Of a DNA stretch of 64,000 bases, positions 47,655 through 56,435 are shown one piece after another. Under the pieces are notes generated by a model, which saw nothing but the letters and a program-made list of their open reading frames with translations, had not been told where the DNA came from and did not search any database. Each line of letters begins with the position of its first letter. Within the stretch, counting starts at the first letter, position 1. A program made the position numbers and the translations under genes. The stretch comes from Shewanella avicenniae (GTDB taxonomy: Bacteria > Pseudomonadota > Gammaproteobacteria > Enterobacterales > Shewanellaceae), in the NCBI RefSeq assembly GCF_017354945.1, contig NZ_CP071503.1, positions 3,720,001-3,784,000 of the forward strand. Direction: 5' to 3'.

Positions 47655-48485
47655 ATGAGCATGGTGCAAGGAGCCGGACTTGGCTTACGCCGTTCCATGA
47701 TGGAACAAGTACTGCAAAGCAATGAACGACCAGATTTTTGGGAAATCGCCCCAGAAAACTGGCTCAAGCTCGGCGGTAAGTATGCCAAACAGCTGAACCA
47801 GATCGCCGCTGAGCAACCGCTGTTATGTCATGGCCTGTCACTGTCTATCGGCGGCCCCGAGCCGCTCGATATGACACTGCTGCAGCAGATCCGCACCTTT
47901 ATGGCACAGCATGGCATTGAGCAATACTCTGAGCACCTCAGTTATTGCGATGCCGCCGGTCACCTGTACGATCTGCTGCCCATTCCGTTTACTGCAGGTG
48001 CAATTGACCATTTGGTCAGCCGTATTCATCAGGTGCAAGAGTTTTTGCAACAGCCATTGATCCTCGAAAACTCCAGCTATTACCTGATGCCCGGCGCCGA
48101 AATGAGCGAACTAGAGTTTATTATTGAGGTGCAACGCCGCTCTGGCTGCGAGCTGTTGTTAGACGTCAACAACGCCTACGTAAACGGCCATAACCACGGC
48201 TACGATGCGCGTGCGTTTATTGCAGCGCTGCCCAGCCAAGCGATTCGCTATCTGCATATTGCTGGGCATTTACAAGAAGATGATGGCTTAATTATCGATA
48301 CCCATGGCGCCGAGGTGATCGACTCGGTCTGGCAGCTGCTGGCGCATACTTATCAAGTCCACGGCGTCAAACCAACGCTGCTCGAACGTGATTTTAATAT
48401 TCCGCCTTACGCTGAATTACTGCAGGAATATCGATACCTAAAACAGCTGCAACAGCAAGCACAGGAGCTTGCCCATGCCAGCTAA
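47655..48485 (+). CDS. hvfB: DUF692 / MNIO multinuclear iron oxidase (HvfB-like)
   Basis: A 276-residue TIM-barrel enzyme. Likely iron ligands and active-site residues: E34 (IAPENW), H59 (CHGLSLSIGG), E93/H94 (YSEHLSY), E138-N139 (LILENSSYY), D170 and N172 (LLLDVNNAYVNGHNHG), H201/H205 (YLHIAGH), H217 (DTHG) and E244/D246 (LLERDFN). MNIO enzymes convert precursor cysteines to oxazolone-thioamides using O2 and mixed-valent iron. AGGAGG lies five bases before the ATG at 47655. Overlaps hvfC by 11 bases. Confidence 0.93.
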   Translation: MSMVQGAGLGLRRSMMEQVLQSNERPDFWEIAPENWLKLGGKYAKQLNQIAAEQPLLCHGLSLSIGGPEPLDMTLLQQIRTFMAQHGIEQYSEHLSYCDAAGHLYDLLPIPFTAGAIDHLVSRIHQVQEFLQQPLILENSSYYLMPGAEMSELEFIIEVQRRSGCELLLDVNNAYVNGHNHGYDARAFIAALPSQAIRYLHIAGHLQEDDGLIIDTHGAEVIDSVWQLLAHTYQVHGVKPTLLERDFNIPPYAELLQEYRYLKQLQQQAQELAHAS

Positions 48486-49251
48486 TCCGCAAGATTTTCG
48501 CGCCCAGCAATATCAACTGGCGGCACATCTGCGTGATAGTTCGCAACCGATTGATAGTCGACTCGATAAACGTCGAGTCGCGGTTTACCGCGAACTCACG
48601 CGCAATAATATTTACGGTTTTATCGACAGCACCTTTCCTTTGTGCCGCCAGATTTTGGCGGATGAGTGGCCACAACTGCAGGATGAATTTGTGCGCTGTC
48701 ACCGCTGCACCAGCCCGCTGTTTTTGGATATTCCTGCGGCTTTTGTTGAATTTATGCAGCAGCATTATCCTGATGGCATTAGCAACAAGCCCTTCATCAA
48801 TGAGTTGCTGCACTATGAATGGCTGGAGCTGGACATTGCCACCAAACCGGCAGCAAGCCTCGCGCCCTTGCCATTGACTGGCACCGCCGACATTGCCCAT
48901 GCCACGCTGCAGTGCTTTGATGCGGCAATTGCCATCAGCTACCGCTATCCGGTGCAGCAAATCAGCGTTACTCAGCAACCGCAGCAATTGCCAGAGCAGC
49001 CAAGCCATCTGTTGCTGTATCGTGACGAAGACGATGAGGTCACCTTTATGGCAATCTCGGCACCCTTAGTGATCGCACTCAATCTGCTCAGCCAAAGCCG
49101 TGGGCTCACGCTGGAGCAGTGGCTCAACCAACTGGCCGAACTGTGCCCACAAATTCCCATTGAACTATTAACCCAAGGCTTAGTGGCGATTCTGCCCTCG
49201 CTGAGTGAGCGCGGCATTATCGGCCTCGCAGCTGGCGCTGCCCTAATCTAA
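48475..49251 (+). CDS. hvfC: DUF2063 partner protein (HvfC-like)
   Basis: A 258-residue protein. The DUF2063 N-terminal domain has SRLDKRRVAVYRELTRNNIY, GFIDSTFPLCRQIL and LPFIDELL-type helices (KPFINELLHYEWLELDIATK). A more variable C-terminal domain ends in LTQGLVAILPSLSERGIIGL. It forms a complex with the MNIO enzyme and presents the precursor peptide. The ATG at 48475 (AGGAG at 7 bases) lies within hvfB, so the two are co-translated. Without this partner, DUF692 enzymes of this type are usually inactive. Confidence 0.9.
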   Translation: MPANPQDFRAQQYQLAAHLRDSSQPIDSRLDKRRVAVYRELTRNNIYGFIDSTFPLCRQILADEWPQLQDEFVRCHRCTSPLFLDIPAAFVEFMQQHYPDGISNKPFINELLHYEWLELDIATKPAASLAPLPLTGTADIAHATLQCFDAAIAISYRYPVQQISVTQQPQQLPEQPSHLLLYRDEDDEVTFMAISAPLVIALNLLSQSRGLTLEQWLNQLAELCPQIPIELLTQGLVAILPSLSERGIIGLAAGAALI

Positions 49252-49262
49252 GGAGCTCCCCA

Positions 49263-49865
49263 ATGAACCTATTCAATTTCGCTGGTAAGTACTACCAGCG
49301 TGGGCTGACTGTTGCCCAAAAACTGGATTTTATCGCGCCGCTACTGCTGCGATTTTACCTTGCGCCGATCTTTATTTTGGCTGGTTGGCACAAGCTCAGC
49401 GACCTTGACAGCACCGCTTACTATTTTGGCGAATATCTGGCACTGCCCTTCCCCGAGCTACTGGCACTGCTCGCAGGTACGGCAGAGTTTTTCGGTGGCG
49501 TAGGATTGCTGCTAGGGCTGGGGGTGAGATTGTTTGCCCTTCCCCTGATGGTGACCATGCTGGTTGCGGCGTTCACCGCCCATTGGTGCAACGGCTGGCA
49601 TGCTTTGCCGGAAACCCAGCTCACCATGCCGTGGGAATGGCGCACCGATTTGATAGCGGGAGCCAGCGAACGCAAGCAAGCAGCAATCGCATTGCTGCAA
49701 CAGCACGGTCACTATGAATGGCTCACCGAAACCGGCAATTTCACCATTTTAAAAAACGGTATTGAGTTTGCCGCCAGCTATTTTGTGATGTTGCTGGCGC
49801 TGTTTTACCTCGGCGCTGGCCGCTATTGCAGTATTGATTACTGGCTCAAAAAACCTCTGCTGTAG
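49263..49865 (+). CDS. hvfD: DoxX-family membrane protein (HvfD-like)
   Basis: A 200-residue inner-membrane protein with four hydrophobic segments (APLLLRFYLAPIFILAGWHK, LPELLALLAGTAEFFGGVGL-type, GVRLFALPLMVTMLVAAFTA, and GIEFAASYFVMLLALFYLGA). A soluble loop (about 115-160) lies between TM3 and TM4, larger than in small DoxX proteins and typical of the Hvf/Buf operon member. Its job in the system is unsettled (redox, export or copper transfer). It starts 11 bases after hvfC with AAGGAG. Confidence 0.88.
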   Translation: MNLFNFAGKYYQRGLTVAQKLDFIAPLLLRFYLAPIFILAGWHKLSDLDSTAYYFGEYLALPFPELLALLAGTAEFFGGVGLLLGLGVRLFALPLMVTMLVAAFTAHWCNGWHALPETQLTMPWEWRTDLIAGASERKQAAIALLQQHGHYEWLTETGNFTILKNGIEFAASYFVMLLALFYLGAGRYCSIDYWLKKPLL

Positions 49866-49991
49866 CGCTTAGTCAGCTAGGCATGGAGATAGCCATTAGT
49901 AGAGTATTTATTCAGCAATGGCAGGAGTAACCTTATCACTGACGCCCTGTCGCAACAGTGAATGTTGCGAGTCAACAATAAGGAGATTCCT

Positions 49992-50552
49992 ATGGCTAAG
50001 GTATTGATTATCGCTGGTGATTTTGTCGAGGACTATGAACTGATGGTGCCATTTCAAGCACTGCAAATGGTAGGGCATGAGGTCAGCGTAGTATGTCCAG
50101 ACAAGTGCCAAGGCGACACCATCAAAACCGCGATTCATGACTTTGAAGGCGACCAAACCTACACCGAAAAGCCGGGGCATCTGTTCAGCCTCAACGCGGA
50201 TTTCAGCCAAGTGTTAAGCAAAAACTTCGATGCGCTGTTAATCCCCGGTGGCCGCGCGCCTGAATATCTGCGGTTAAATAGCAAGGTGGTGAGCTTAGTC
50301 AAAGAGTTTGCCGAGCAGCAAAAGCCGATCGCAGCCATCTGCCACGGTGCCCAGCTGTTAGCTGCAGCCAACGTAATTCGCGGTCGCAGCATTTCCGCTT
50401 ATCCTGCCTGCGCCCCAGAAGTCGCATTGGCTGGTGCCGATTATGCCGATATTAACGTTACCGATGCGATTACCGACGGCCAATTTGTCACCGCGCCCGC
50501 ATGGCCTGCACATCCTGCATGGCTGGCACAGTTCAATCAGTTGTTAGCGTAA
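49992..50552 (+). CDS. DJ-1/PfpI-family protein
   Basis: A 186-residue protein of the glutamine-amidotransferase-like fold. [20 protein letters not shown] (Glu of the triad), [16 protein letters not shown], and the nucleophile elbow [14 protein letters not shown] with its cysteine. Relatives act as proteases, glyoxalase-like deglycases or stress chaperones; the exact activity is unclear. AAGGAG lies before the ATG at 49992. A GTAACC (49927) lies upstream with a CG-element at 18 rather than 16 bases, so membership in the candidate ECF regulon is doubtful. Confidence 0.9.
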   Translation: MAKVLIIAGDFVEDYELMVPFQALQMVGHEVSVVCPDKCQGDTIKTAIHDFEGDQTYTEKPGHLFSLNADFSQVLSKNFDALLIPGGRAPEYLRLNSKVVSLVKEFAEQQKPIAAICHGAQLLAAANVIRGRSISAYPACAPEVALAGADYADINVTDAITDGQFVTAPAWPAHPAWLAQFNQLLA

Positions 50553-50572
50553 CATTAGTGTGTGTTGAGTTT

Positions 50573-50598
50573 GGCCACGGCTTTGCTGTGGCCTTTTT
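50573..50598 (+). terminator. Rho-independent terminator after the DJ-1/PfpI gene
   Basis: Stem GGCCACGGC / GCTGTGGCC (one G-T pair), loop TTT, followed by T5. Confidence 0.88.
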
Positions 50599-50643
50599 GT
50601 TTCTAAGCAAATCATCCACTTATTTTGTGGCGTGGATGTTAGA

Positions 50644-50669
50644 GTAACCGCTGAAGTTACCGCTGCGAT
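50644..50669 (+). promoter_or_regulatory. Candidate ECF promoter of the secreted protein gene
   Basis: GTAACC (50644-50649), 16 bases, CGAT (50666-50669), 29 bases before the start codon. It is the closest of the three sites to the GTAACC-N16-CGAA pattern I recall for Caulobacter SigF. Confidence 0.52.
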
Positions 50670-50698
50670 ATCAAACCATTAGCGAAAGGAAGGCTAAG

Positions 50699-51424
50699 AT
50701 GAACAAAGCGATATGTCTGTTATTTGCCTTATCACCGCTATCAGCACACGCCACGACGTGGAGTCCCACCGAAGTAACCGATCCCATTGTGGCCGGCGCC
50801 AAGTGTCAGGTACATGAACCGATCAGCTATGGCGGCTATATCTATAATTGGCCCTCAAAGTATGATCAGGTGTTTTGGCCGCTCACCGATGAAAATGGCA
50901 TCTGGTTTTGTGAAAAATCGGGCTTTACCGCCTTTATCGGCGACTTTGATAAGTTAACCGCGGCAGAGCGGGACAGAATCGGGGCATTTCTTAACGATAA
51001 TCCGCCAAAAGACAGCGCCATAGAGACGCGGCTGGCACTGCTCGAACACATTTATGCGCTGCGAGACACCTCAGCGTCGTTCAAAAATCGGCTGTTACGA
51101 GTGATTGCCCGCTGGCACCAGAACTTAGGCAATCTGGAACAAGCCAACCAATATCGGCAGCAGGCGTTAGCGCAAATCAAAACCGCATTGGCGGGACAAC
51201 TGGACGCTTATCAACGACTGGAATACCTCTACCTTGCCGCCAATTACAGCAAGCAGTTTGGTGATGACGCCGCGGCAGATGCATATCTGAAGCAATTGCA
51301 TGACGCCATCGCCAACGCGGACGATGAGCAGAGTAAAAACTTTGCGGCATATTTGAATGAACTTGCGCCTGAAAGCAAGTTAATTACCGCAGGCGGCGTA
51401 TTAGACCCGTTAGCACCGAAATAG
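50699..51424 (+). CDS. Secreted protein of unknown function
   Basis: A 241-residue protein. Signal peptide MNKAICLLFALSPLSAHA cleaved before TTW. The front domain (about 20-95) has two cysteines (AKCQVHEP, IWFCEKSGF) and the motif GGYIYNWPSKYDQVFWPLTD, with several Trp. The rest is alpha-helical with a TPR-like pattern (HQNLGNLEQANQYRQQALAQ). No family recognised. A candidate ECF promoter lies immediately upstream and AAAGGAAGG precedes the ATG, so it may belong to the metal or oxidant response with the Hvf-type operon. Confidence 0.7.
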   Translation: MNKAICLLFALSPLSAHATTWSPTEVTDPIVAGAKCQVHEPISYGGYIYNWPSKYDQVFWPLTDENGIWFCEKSGFTAFIGDFDKLTAAERDRIGAFLNDNPPKDSAIETRLALLEHIYALRDTSASFKNRLLRVIARWHQNLGNLEQANQYRQQALAQIKTALAGQLDAYQRLEYLYLAANYSKQFGDDAAADAYLKQLHDAIANADDEQSKNFAAYLNELAPESKLITAGGVLDPLAPK

Positions 51425-51489
51425 CGCTGACGACAGCAGCAGGTGAGCCGTTTACCGTGCTTACCTGCATGCGTTTGAAAACTGAAGCA

Positions 51490-51807
51490 TTAACGATCGA
51501 AATGCTGTTCAACCTTAGGCGGACGCTCGACCACTTGCAGTTGATCCATCAAATTGGCGGTAAACAGGGCGATAACGCTGAGAATCGCCACCACAATGCA
51601 GCCTGGGCGCCAGTCCGGCAACCACCACGCGACGAGGGATGCAGCCAACGCCAGATAAAATCCCAGCAGTTTGATCCGCAGTAACCAAGCACTACGCCCT
51701 AGCCACGCGCCACAGGCTGGGCAACGGATCTGCGAAGTAAAGCCTTTGCCTCGCTGTTCAACAATTTTATCGATATGAATTCTCTTGTTGCAATGGCTAC
51801 AGATCAT
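51490..51807 (-). CDS. Small zinc-ribbon membrane protein
   Basis: A 105-residue protein. MICSHCNKRIHIDKIVEQRG with a second CPACGAWL makes a CxxC...CxxC zinc ribbon, followed by two hydrophobic helices (LLGFYLALAASLVAWWLP and CIVVAILSVIALFTANLM) and a short basic tail. Function unknown. The ATG at 51807 is taken; the TTG at 51816 would add three residues. It is transcribed alone, between the secreted protein gene (convergent) and the RND operon. Confidence 0.65.
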   Translation of the reverse strand: MICSHCNKRIHIDKIVEQRGKGFTSQIRCPACGAWLGRSAWLLRIKLLGFYLALAASLVAWWLPDWRPGCIVVAILSVIALFTANLMDQLQVVERPPKVEQHFDR

Positions 51808-51928
51808 GACGCTCAACTATCACACGCTAAAAGGGCGAGCATTCTAACAAACTGCTCGCCCCAAGGTATAGCGTTGGCTTAACAACGCCAGCGCGCCGCA
51901 TCACACGCTGGAATATTGCCGACTGAAC

Positions 51929-54900
51929 TTAATCGTTGTGTACCGGTTTACGCTTCGGAAACAGCTGCCGCACCAACACAAAAAACAGCGGCACTAAGAA
52001 CACCGCCAACACGGTTGCGGTTAAGGTACCGCCGACAATCCCTGAACCAATCGATGTACGGCTATTTGCACCCGCGCCCGTAGACAGCGCTAATGGTAAG
52101 GTACCGAAGATAAACGCCAGCGAGGTCATCAGAATCGGCCGCAAACGTAAACGAGCACCTTCTAAAGCCGCATCCAACGCCGATTTACCGCGTTGATAAG
52201 CTTCTTCAGCAAATTCGACAATCAAAATCGCGTTCTTAGATGACAAACCAATGGTGGTCAGCAGTGCCACTTGGAAGTAAATATCGTTTTCCAAACCACG
52301 GACTGAGGCCGCCACCGCCGCGCCAATCACCCCCAGCGGGATCACCAGAATCACAGAAAACGGTACCGCCCAGCTTTCGTACAAGGCCGCCAAACAGAGG
52401 AATACCACCAGAATAGAGATGCTATATAACAATAAGGTTTGCCCTTGGGCTAACTGCTCTTGAAACGACAAACCACTCCACGCATAACTGGTTTTGCCGG
52501 CGGGGAGATTGTCAACGTGTCCAGCAATTTGCGCCATCGCCTCACCAGAACTGACGCCGTTTGGCGCCCCTTGCAACTGATAAGATGCCTGACCATTAAA
52601 ACGGCTGAGCGACTGTGGCCCCGAGCTCCAACGAATATCGCTGAAGGCCGAAAATGGCGTCATGCTGGTGCTGCCATTGTCGTCACGGCCACGCACATAC
52701 CACTGGCCTAAATCGCTCGGCGCTGCGCGATAAGGTGCATCACCTTGCACATAGACCCGTTTAACCCGACCATTATCAATAAAATCATTCACATAGGTGC
52801 CAGCCCAAGCTGTGCTCAGGGTGCTAGTGACATTCGACATGGTTAACCCAAGCGCCATGGCCTTCGCATCATCAATATCCACTTTCAGCTGTGGTGAGTC
52901 ACTCAACTCGCCCTCACGCACGCCACTCAATAGTGAGTCTTGTCGTGCCGCTTGCAGCAACTCCTCTTTATAGCTTGCCAGCTCATCACGGGTGGTACCG
53001 GAATTGGCCAACAACTCGATAGTAAAGCCGCTGCTACGGCCTAACCCGCGAATCGGTGACGGCGACATGGCAAATACCCGCGCATCACGAATCGATGCCA
53101 GATGTTGACTGGCGCGACGGGTAATAGCTTCGGCGCTGTTTTCATGCCCCGGACGTAACGCCCAGTTTTTCAGCGACAAAAACGCCATTCCCGAGTTTTG
53201 GCCGTTACCCGCAAAACTAAAGCCAGAGATGGTAAAGATAGCATTAAGGTTGTCTTTCTCGTGGGTCAGAAAATATTGTTCAATCTGCTCTGCAACTGCA
53301 CGGGTACGCTTAATGGAGGCTCCAGTTGGCAGGTTAAACTGCACCATGGCATTGCCCTGATCTTCGTTCGGCAAAAAGCCGGTAGGCAGGCGGTACATCA
53401 ACACCCCCAATACCGCGACGATGGCAAAATAAAACACCATCCAACGTACCGGCGCATTTAATACCTTGGCCACCCGACCTTCATAACGGCGGGTCATGCT
53501 GTCAAAGTTACGGTTAAACCAACCAAACACACCTTTCACGCTGTGATTGGCATCGCTCGGTTTGAGCAAGCTGGCGCACAGTGTTGGGGTTAAGGTCAGC
53601 GCCACTACTACCGACAGCAGCATGGAAGAAACAATCGTGATCGAGAACTGGCGATAGATAACCCCGGTTGAGCCGCCAAAGAAGGCCATCGGCAAAAATA
53701 CCGCCGACAACACTACCGCAATCCCTACCAAGGCAGAGCTGATCTCTTGCATCGATTTAATCGTGGCGGCTCGGGGCGATAATTTTTCTTCGCGCATCAA
53801 ACGTTCAACGTTTTCCACCACCACAATGGCATCATCCACCAGCAAACCGATAGAAAGCACCATACCGAACATGGTCAAGGTATTGATAGAATAGCCAAAT
53901 ACCTGCAACACACCGAAGGTGCCCAGCAATACCACCGGCACGGCAATCGCGGGGATCAAGGTCGCGCGCCAGTTCTGCAGGAAGACGTACATCACCAACA
54001 CCACCAGCAAAATCGCCTCAAACAGCGTTTTCACCACTTCTTCAATCGAGATGCGAATAAAGTCGGTACTGTCGCGCGGAAACGCAACTTTATAGCCATC
54101 TGGGAAGGAGCTCTTCATCCGCTCAATCGTGTCTTTCACTTGTCGCGCGGTCGTTAACGCGTTCGCGCCGGGCGCCAGCATCACCGCCATGCCAGAGCCT
54201 GGATGACCATTCAGCCGCGGTAATGAACGGTAGTTTTCGCTGCCAATTTCCACCCGCGCCACATCTTCCAGCTTAACGTCTGCGCCATCGCTATTATGTT
54301 TCACAATGATTTGGCGGAACTGCTCTGGGGTTTGCAGCATCGACTTAGCGGTGACCGTCGCATTCAGTTCTTGCTCATCAAGGGTCGGCATGCCACCAAT
54401 ATTACCTGCGGCTACCTGAGTGTTTTGCGCGCGAAGCGCACTGGTGATATCCGATGGAATGAGGTCATAAGCCGCCAACTTATTTGGGTCGAGCCAAATC
54501 CGCATCGCATGCTGACCACCAAATACCCGAATGTTCCCCACCCCTTCTATGCGGGCGATAGTGTCTTGCATGTTGGACACCAAAAAGTCCGACACATCGT
54601 TCGATGAGGCAGTATCGGTCTCATCATAAAGCGAAAACACTAGCAAAAAGTCACTTTGGGATTTAGTCACCGTCACCCCTTGCGACTGCACCACAGTCGG
54701 CAACCGTGAGGTGACTTGCTGTACCTTGTTTTGCACCTGCACTTGCGCCGTATCGGCATCAGTGCCTTGCTCAAAGGTTACGGTGATTGACGCGCTACCA
54801 GCCGATGAACTGGTGGAGGAAAAATACAGCAGGCCATCAATCCCGGTCAGTTGCTGCTCCAAAATTTGGGTGACACTGTTTTCCACCGTCTGCGCATCGG

Positions 54901-55057
54901 CACCGGTGTAAGTGGCAGAGATACTGATCGTCGGCGGTGCAACATCAGGGTATTGCGCAATTGGCAGCTTGACGATGGAGAACACCCCCGCCAGCATGAT
55001 CACAATCGCGATTACCCACGCAAATACCGGACGGTCGATAAAAAACTTTGCCAACAT
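51929..55057 (-). CDS. RND multidrug efflux permease (HAE1 type, AcrB-like)
   Basis: A 1042-residue, 12-helix proton antiporter. N-terminal FFIDRPVFAWVIAIVIMLAG, then APPTISISATYTGADAQTVE. TM4 has the LVDDAIVVVENVERLM motif with the paired aspartates. The C-terminal half has the typical ATIGLSSKNAILIVEFAEEA and a second large periplasmic domain. Inner-membrane pump of a tripartite system with the adaptor encoded two bases upstream. No outer-membrane TolC gene is in the window, so a TolC elsewhere is needed. Confidence 0.95.
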   Translation of the reverse strand: MLAKFFIDRPVFAWVIAIVIMLAGVFSIVKLPIAQYPDVAPPTISISATYTGADAQTVENSVTQILEQQLTGIDGLLYFSSTSSSAGSASITVTFEQGTDADTAQVQVQNKVQQVTSRLPTVVQSQGVTVTKSQSDFLLVFSLYDETDTASSNDVSDFLVSNMQDTIARIEGVGNIRVFGGQHAMRIWLDPNKLAAYDLIPSDITSALRAQNTQVAAGNIGGMPTLDEQELNATVTAKSMLQTPEQFRQIIVKHNSDGADVKLEDVARVEIGSENYRSLPRLNGHPGSGMAVMLAPGANALTTARQVKDTIERMKSSFPDGYKVAFPRDSTDFIRISIEEVVKTLFEAILLVVLVMYVFLQNWRATLIPAIAVPVVLLGTFGVLQVFGYSINTLTMFGMVLSIGLLVDDAIVVVENVERLMREEKLSPRAATIKSMQEISSALVGIAVVLSAVFLPMAFFGGSTGVIYRQFSITIVSSMLLSVVVALTLTPTLCASLLKPSDANHSVKGVFGWFNRNFDSMTRRYEGRVAKVLNAPVRWMVFYFAIVAVLGVLMYRLPTGFLPNEDQGNAMVQFNLPTGASIKRTRAVAEQIEQYFLTHEKDNLNAIFTISGFSFAGNGQNSGMAFLSLKNWALRPGHENSAEAITRRASQHLASIRDARVFAMSPSPIRGLGRSSGFTIELLANSGTTRDELASYKEELLQAARQDSLLSGVREGELSDSPQLKVDIDDAKAMALGLTMSNVTSTLSTAWAGTYVNDFIDNGRVKRVYVQGDAPYRAAPSDLGQWYVRGRDDNGSTSMTPFSAFSDIRWSSGPQSLSRFNGQASYQLQGAPNGVSSGEAMAQIAGHVDNLPAGKTSYAWSGLSFQEQLAQGQTLLLYSISILVVFLCLAALYESWAVPFSVILVIPLGVIGAAVAASVRGLENDIYFQVALLTTIGLSSKNAILIVEFAEEAYQRGKSALDAALEGARLRLRPILMTSLAFIFGTLPLALSTGAGANSRTSIGSGIVGGTLTATVLAVFLVPLFFVLVRQLFPKRKPVHND

Positions 55058-55059
55058 GA

Positions 55060-56208
55060 TTATTGGCCTCCCATCGCCGTTACTGTCTCACTGCCTGCCA
55101 GATGCGCCGTGACGACTTGGCCTGGGCGTACTTTCAAACTGCCTTCAATCACCACTTTGTCGCCCGCCTGCAAACCTGAGGTCACAATCCAATCCGACGC
55201 TACTGCGTTACCCAGTTTTACTGGCTGACGAACCACTTTATTGTCGCTATCCACTAACAAGGCAAATGCATGACCGTTGGCATCATGGGCAATCCCCTGC
55301 TGCGGCACTTTGATCCCATTAGGAATAATGGCTTGGGCAAAGCGGGCACGCACAAACATGCCCGGCAACAACAACTGCTGTGGATTGGCAAACTGTGCCC
55401 GTAAGGTGACAGAACCCGTGGCGCGATTTACCGCGACCTCACGCGCTAACAACTGCCCTTTAACGGCATATTCACTACCATCTTCCAGCGTTAAGCTCAC
55501 CTGCATATCGCTTTGCTGCAGTTGGCCACTAGCGATCGCTTTCTTCATGGTCAGCAGATCTTTGCTGGATTCTGTTAGATCCACATAAATTGGATCTAGG
55601 CTATGAATGATGGTCAGTGCTGTGGTTTGGTTGCTGGTGACGAGTGCGCCCTCGGTGACGCTGGAAATACCGATGTAACCGCTAATTGGCGCCACCACTT
55701 GAGTACGTTTTAAGTTGATCGCCGCACTGTTCACAGCCGCTTGTGACGCTTCCACACTAGCTTGGGCTTGCAGATAAGCCGCATGTGCATCTTCTGCATC
55801 TTGGCGGCTCACATCATTGGCTTTCACCAATTTGCGATAACGTTGATCGCGCAGCTCGGCGGTGGTTAATGCCGCTTGTGCGGTCACCAAATTGGCTTTG
55901 GCTTGATCCAATGCGGCTTGGTAGCTTTCTGGATCAATGAGATAAAGCAGATCGCCCTTGTTCACCCAAGTGCCTTCTGTAAATTGTCGTTGCTGAATAA
56001 TGCCACTGACTTGCGGCCGCACTTCCGCGGTTTGCGCTGCGTTTACCCTGCCTTGCAACGAGGCAATCATTGGCAAAGTCTCAGGATTCACGGTCACCAC
56101 AGTGACATTAACTGCGGGAGCTTGAGCGGCTGTTTGCGGAGACTTAGTTTGGTCACATGCAGTGAGCAACAGCAGTGAAAGCAGCGACAGCGGAAATATT
56201 TTTGACAT
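55060..56208 (-). CDS. RND efflux periplasmic adaptor (AcrA-like lipoprotein)
   Basis: A 382-residue membrane-fusion protein. Lipoprotein signal LLSLLLLTACDQ (Cys about residue 18). The barrel-sandwich/lipoyl halves have LQGRVNAAQTAEVRPQVSGI and VVAPISGYIGISSVTEGALV, separated by a coiled coil (about 100-170: YQAALDQAKANLVTAQAALT). It links the RND pump to TolC. First gene of the two-gene operon; promoter and palindrome upstream at 56247-56289. I take the ATG at 56208; the TTG at 56223 is an alternative. Confidence 0.94.
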   Translation of the reverse strand: MSKIFPLSLLSLLLLTACDQTKSPQTAAQAPAVNVTVVTVNPETLPMIASLQGRVNAAQTAEVRPQVSGIIQQRQFTEGTWVNKGDLLYLIDPESYQAALDQAKANLVTAQAALTTAELRDQRYRKLVKANDVSRQDAEDAHAAYLQAQASVEASQAAVNSAAINLKRTQVVAPISGYIGISSVTEGALVTSNQTTALTIIHSLDPIYVDLTESSKDLLTMKKAIASGQLQQSDMQVSLTLEDGSEYAVKGQLLAREVAVNRATGSVTLRAQFANPQQLLLPGMFVRARFAQAIIPNGIKVPQQGIAHDANGHAFALLVDSDNKVVRQPVKLGNAVASDWIVTSGLQAGDKVVIEGSLKVRPGQVVTAHLAGSETVTAMGGQ

Positions 56209-56246
56209 GTGGGGGAGCCTCAAGGGGGGCGAAAGTGTTAAAAATA

Positions 56247-56289
56247 AACAATTGTTAACTTATATAATTTGTTCCACTTTACCAAGCAA
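56247..56289 (-). promoter_or_regulatory. Promoter and possible operator of the RND operon
   Basis: On the minus strand TTGCTT (56289-56284), 17 bases, TATATA (56266-56261), then a perfect palindrome AACAATTGTT (56256-56247) at the expected transcript start. A TetR-family repressor would be usual, but none is encoded nearby. Confidence 0.45.
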
Positions 56290-56364
56290 CCTAAGGCAAA
56301 CAAATGCAAAGATTGCAGAACAATTATTTCAAGATGTTTATTTGACACACATTTGTAACAACTC

Positions 56365-56405
56365 AAAAAAATGCCATCAGTCGCGGGCGTGCTAACTGAT
56401 GGCAT
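56365..56405 (-). terminator. Rho-independent terminator of fhs
   Basis: Minus-strand stem ATGCCATCAGT (56405-56395) / ACTGATGGCAT (56381-56371), 11 bp, followed by T6, 30 bases after the fhs stop codon. Confidence 0.88.
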
Positions 56406-56435
56406 CAATAGGCTTTAACACCTTATTAATTAAAC

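Noticed and set aside
49927..49954. GTAACC upstream of the DJ-1/PfpI gene as an ECF promoter
   Set aside because: The nearest CG element is at 18 bases (CGCA). Not consistent with the other three sites.
51840..51930. Terminator between the zinc-ribbon gene and the RND permease gene
   Set aside because: Only a GCTCGCC-type weak pairing is seen, with no T-tract on the minus strand.
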